From Stutzerimonas stutzeri (lineage in GTDB: Bacteria > Pseudomonadota > Gammaproteobacteria > Pseudomonadales > Pseudomonadaceae), in the NCBI GenBank assembly GCA_002345575.1, contig DDVX01000018.1:213310-277309 (forward strand): DNA of 64,000 bases, read 5' to 3'. The translations under genes and the position numbers were made by a program. Below, piece after piece: positions 61,135-64,000 of this stretch. Under the pieces are notes generated by a model. The model was given only the letters and a program-made list of their open reading frames with translations. It had not been told where the DNA came from and did no database searches. Position 1 is the first letter of the stretch. Each line of letters starts with the position of its first letter.

Positions 61135-61359
61135 TCAAGCGCGCCCGTTACGCAAGCGAACAAACAATGCCTCGACCTTCTCCCGCGCCCAGGGAGTGCG
61201 ACGCAGAAAGGTCAGGCTCGACTTGATGCTCGGCTCACTCTTGAAGCAACGGATATCGACTCGCTCGGCCAACCCCTCCCAACCATAGTGAGCGTGCAGC
61301 TCGATCAGCACGGCTTCAAGGGTTACGCCATGCAGCGGATTGTTCGGGGCAGCGGTCAC
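61135..61359 (-). CDS. VF530-family (DUF2132) small DNA-binding-like protein
   Basis: A 74-residue protein of the VF530/DUF2132 family (NPLHGVTLEAVLIELHAHYG, RCFKSEPSIKSSLTFLRRTP), a small helical fold proposed to bind nucleic acid. GTG 61359 starts the frame. It is convergent with the fumarase gene. Function unknown. Confidence 0.82.
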   Translation of the reverse strand: MTAAPNNPLHGVTLEAVLIELHAHYGWEGLAERVDIRCFKSEPSIKSSLTFLRRTPWAREKVEALFVRLRNGRA

Positions 61360-61411
61360 GGATGGCTCTCTCGATGATTGAAGAAGGGATGGAGCTAACA
61401 GGACCGCTATC

Positions 61412-61993
61412 CTACAGCTTTATCTCGGTGCCCAGCAGCTTCAGAAAGGCCGCCAACCAGGCTGGATGGGCTGGCCAGGCAGGCGCCGTCACCAGATTGC
61501 CTTCGGTGTGCGCCTGATCGACCGCAATGTCCACATATTTGCCGCCCGCAAGCCTTACCTCAGGCGCGCATGCCGGGTAGGCACTGCAGTCACGGCCCTT
61601 CAGTACACCGGCAGCCGCAAGCAATTGCGCTCCGTGACAGACCGCCGCGATGGGCTTCTTCGCCTCATCAAAGGCCCGAACCAGAGCCAATACCTGCTCG
61701 TTCAAACGCAGATACTCCGGAGCGCGGCCACCTGGAACCACCAGAGCGTCATAGTCCTCGGCGCGTACTGCTGCGAAATCGAAGTTCAGAGCGAAATTAT
61801 GGCCAGGCTTTTCACTGTAAGTCTGATCGCCCTCGAAATCGTGAATTGCAGTGCGTACGGCTTCACCGGCCTTCTTGTCTGGACATACCGCATGCACGCT
61901 GTGCCCAACCATCTGCAGCGCCTGGAACGGCACCATGGTTTCGTAATCTTCAACATAGTCGCCAACCAGCATCAGAATCTTCTTTGCAGCCAT
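61412..61993 (-). CDS. DJ-1/PfpI family protein
   Basis: A 193-residue cysteine hydrolase-fold protein. The nucleophile Cys119 lies in PIAAVCHGAQLLA with His120, and GDYVEDYETMVPFQAL is the family N-terminus. GGAGAA precedes ATG 61993. Some relatives act as glyoxalase III or deglycase or as chaperones; the exact activity here is unknown. It lies 38 bases downstream of the phospholipase D-type gene. Confidence 0.9.
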   Translation of the reverse strand: MAAKKILMLVGDYVEDYETMVPFQALQMVGHSVHAVCPDKKAGEAVRTAIHDFEGDQTYSEKPGHNFALNFDFAAVRAEDYDALVVPGGRAPEYLRLNEQVLALVRAFDEAKKPIAAVCHGAQLLAAAGVLKGRDCSAYPACAPEVRLAGGKYVDIAVDQAHTEGNLVTAPAWPAHPAWLAAFLKLLGTEIKL

Positions 61994-62031
61994 CGGGACG
62001 TTCTCCGGTCAGTTGAGTAATCAGTGGCCAA

Positions 62032-63252
62032 TCAGCCACTTCGGTTGAAAATATTGATCGCCAGGCGGTCCAGCAGACCCCACAGTCTCTGGTAGATACG
62101 CATGCGCAACGGCCGTGCATGCCATATGCGCAAGTCGATTTCTTTACTGCGTAAAAAGTCCTGCTCGAAACTCTCCGCGACACTGGCGCTGAGGCTAGCA
62201 TCGAGCGCCTCAAGGTTAGCTTCCAAGTTCCAACGCAGATTCCAATGATCGAAGTTGCACGAACCGATGCTTACCCACTCATCGATCAATACCATTTTCA
62301 GGTGCAGGAAGTGTGGCTGATATTCATGAATGCGCACGCCGGCACGCAGCAGACGCGGATAATAACGCTGACCTGCATAGCGAATCGGGGGATGGTCGGT
62401 GTTGCGGCTGGTGAGCAGCAGGCGTACTTCAACACCTCGGCGTGCCGCACGCAATAACTCGCGCCGCACCCGCCCTGTCGGGAGAAAATAGGGTGTAGCG
62501 AACCAGATCCGCGTTCGCGCACGCTGCAGGTTACGGATCAGGCTGTGCAGGATGTCGCGATGCTGCCGTGCCGCCGAGTAGGCCACCCGCCCCGTGCCAT
62601 CTCCCGGCTTGGGGTTTTCCGGAATTTTCGGCAAGCGCTGCGGCAGCGGGAACTGCCAGATTCTTTTCCGCTGACATAAAGCCCACTGCGCATCGAACAA
62701 GCGCCGCCAGTCATTAATTAGCGGCCCGCTAATTTCCACCATGACTTCATGCCAATGCTCATCGGGCTTTTCGGGGCTCCAGAACTCATCAGTCGCACCG
62801 GTGCCACCAACGAAACAGCAGATATCATCGATCAGGATCAGCTTGCGATGATCGCGATGCAGGTTGCGAAACTTCAGGCGCAAGTTCAACGGGTTGTACA
62901 GGCGTAGCTCGACATTGCCGTCAATCAGACGCTGACGCGTCTTCTGTCCGAGCTTGAGGCAGCCGAAGCCATCGAACAGGCAGCGCACCCGCACCCCTCG
63001 AACTGCAGCGGCAACCAGCGCATCGATAAGCTGCTCCGCACACTGGCCATCCTCCACCAAGTACAACTCGACATCCACTCGTCTCTCGGCAGCATCTATG
63101 CGCTGCAAAAGACGTGGAAAGAACTGAGGGCCGTCGACCAACAGCTGAAACTTATTGCCTTCACGCCAGGGGAATACTTCCCCGGCCTGCATCAAGTTGG
63201 ATGCCTTTGAAGGAGCCCCGCCTTGTGGTGGTTGCTCGGTACCGATAGACAT
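62032..63252 (-). CDS. Phospholipase D-family / cardiolipin synthase-like enzyme
   Basis: A 406-residue protein with two HKD motifs: H135-K137-D142 (DHRKLILID) and H317-K319-D324 (LHLKMVLID). No transmembrane helices are evident; the architecture resembles E. coli ClsB. It would condense phospholipids to cardiolipin or act as a phospholipase D. Overall length fits ClsB-type enzymes. AGGGAT precedes ATG 63252. PA4339-like in neighbourhood. Confidence 0.86.
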   Translation of the reverse strand: MSIGTEQPPQGGAPSKASNLMQAGEVFPWREGNKFQLLVDGPQFFPRLLQRIDAAERRVDVELYLVEDGQCAEQLIDALVAAAVRGVRVRCLFDGFGCLKLGQKTRQRLIDGNVELRLYNPLNLRLKFRNLHRDHRKLILIDDICCFVGGTGATDEFWSPEKPDEHWHEVMVEISGPLINDWRRLFDAQWALCQRKRIWQFPLPQRLPKIPENPKPGDGTGRVAYSAARQHRDILHSLIRNLQRARTRIWFATPYFLPTGRVRRELLRAARRGVEVRLLLTSRNTDHPPIRYAGQRYYPRLLRAGVRIHEYQPHFLHLKMVLIDEWVSIGSCNFDHWNLRWNLEANLEALDASLSASVAESFEQDFLRSKEIDLRIWHARPLRMRIYQRLWGLLDRLAINIFNRSG

Positions 63253-63510
63253 TGAAATCCCTGTCTGAAAAATGCAGCGCAGCCTGGCGGATCGACCCTA
63301 TCAAGCGCAGCGACGGAAACACTCTCTATAGGTATGCGGTTGGCCGTGTAGTTCCGAAGTGGTGCAAGTCAGGCCCGCATCTAGTGGTGATGCCTACTGC
63401 AGTGAGCACAGGCTGCGACAGCCATCAGGCCGGGTCAAGAGCACAGCTCCCGTGCCGTCTAAGCATCACCGCCTCGTAACCTAACACCGCTCCTGCCTAG
63501 CATGAGCTGC
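63253..63510. other. Gene-free stretch upstream of the PLD-type gene
   Basis: 258 bases between the PLD gene start and the degraded frame downstream. The only open frame (63252-63479, plus strand) has no ribosome site or similarity I recognise. Nothing else stands out. Confidence 0.4.
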
Positions 63511-63937
63511 ATGACTAACGAATTGAGTCTACATGGGCTGGTCGAGCTGAACTCACCGATACTTGAGATCGGTCGAACCTGTGTGCATGTGGCCTATCGT
63601 AACGGCGCAACCATCGGGGTGCTCTGGAGCGAAATGCCAAAGCGCTGAATCAGGGTGGCTACGCTACCTGATGGACTACGCCAGCATTCCCATGCGCGAC
63701 GGAGGCATTCAGGTCAAGCAGTCATGCAGCGTCTCCGCGAGCGCTATCTATGCATCAAGCTATTGCACCAGACCGGAAAACCCGCTGCCTTCGCTGGAGC
63801 TGCCAGAGAACTTCATTGCTCAGGTACCTGCGCTACTCAAGGCGCATATGAGGCTGGACGCGAATATCTGCGGCGAACTCTGCTGGGATCCCAAGCTCCA
63901 GACAGCAGACGTATTTATCCTCCTCAAACGGGCGTGA
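63511..63937 (+). pseudogene. Frame-disrupted gene of unknown family
   Basis: ATG 63511 opens 45 codons (MTNELSLHGLVELNSPILEI...) that end at TGA 63646. A different frame then reads coherently from about 63650 to a stop at 63937, including YLMDYASIPMRDGGIQVKQS and LPENFIAQVPALLKAHMRLD. A third frame across 63634-63672 also reads NAKALNQGGYAT. This fits one gene with two single-base losses near 63633 and 63668, giving perhaps 140 residues originally. Alternatively the first frame is noise and only the second is coding. No family is recognised, and sequencing error is possible. Confidence 0.4.
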
Positions 63938-64000
63938 CCTCGCAACGAAGCAACCGTCCGCACATAAGTCGGCATGACTAGGAAATAAACTTTTCTTTTG

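Noticed and set aside
1..64000. CRISPR array, tRNA, rRNA or prophage
   Set aside because: No regularly spaced repeats, tRNA cloverleaf, rRNA-like sequence or phage genes were recognised while reading.

Overview
The window reads as chromosomal DNA of a gamma-proteobacterium of the genus Pseudomonas. It is GC-rich with dense coding, and the genes are pseudomonad orthologues in familiar neighbourhoods: mvaT-purU-sbcB, rpsP-rimM-trmD-rplS-ffh, bifA-icmP, aapJQMP, moaCDE and mksFEB. Dispersed palindromes and a short inverted-repeat element of a kind I associate with the P. mendocina / P. stutzeri / P. oleovorans side of the genus are also present. That sub-generic placement is from memory and not proven here. 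No rRNA, tRNA, CRISPR array, prophage or complete insertion sequence was recognised.

Left part (1-16.9 kb). A carboxynorspermidine decarboxylase is cut by the left edge. It is followed by a condensin-like MksFEB operon without the MksG nuclease, then XerD on the opposite strand. Next comes a block like PAO1 PA4367-PA4373: the c-di-GMP phosphodiesterase BifA, a LemA/GIDE membrane pair on the opposite strand, and an iron-related operon (imelysin IcmP, a di-haem DUF1111 protein, a second imelysin, a Tat-exported DUF1513 protein) behind a candidate Fur site.

Middle part (16.9-44.4 kb). The translation block rpsP-rimM-trmD-rplS has a good sigma-70 promoter, with ffh upstream. A CcsA-like and a CNNM/CBS protein diverge from ffh. 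Then come purT, a DUF1289 protein, a gamma carbonic anhydrase, a CoA-type Nudix hydrolase, an L,D-transpeptidase, a YqfO-like protein and purL. The amino-acid ABC transporter aapJ-QMP follows, with a MITE-like element between aapJ and aapQ. After it lie a Ser-Asp-His carboxylesterase, rhlB, a 55-residue membrane protein, moaCDE, a PIN-PhoH protein, yaaA and a solitary algA-type gene.

Right part (44.4-64 kb). A HerA-like ATPase, purU, mvaT behind an AT-rich region, and sbcB lead into a tightly overlapping six-gene cluster: RDD, SpoIIM/DUF95, DUF4129, DUF4350, MoxR ATPase and DUF58. This conserved membrane-chaperone module of unknown substrate is the best candidate for an under-described system here. 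A PilZ protein, a DUF4124 protein, a TPR-like lipoprotein, pykA, class I fumarase, a VF530 protein, a DJ-1/PfpI protein and a two-HKD cardiolipin synthase-like enzyme follow. The last 500 bases hold what looks like a frame-disrupted gene.

Links between regions: three folate/formate purine genes (purL, purT, purU) and two c-di-GMP proteins (BifA and the PilZ protein) share the window. Two envelope modules of unknown substrate (LemA-GIDE and MoxR-DUF58) are the main functional unknowns.
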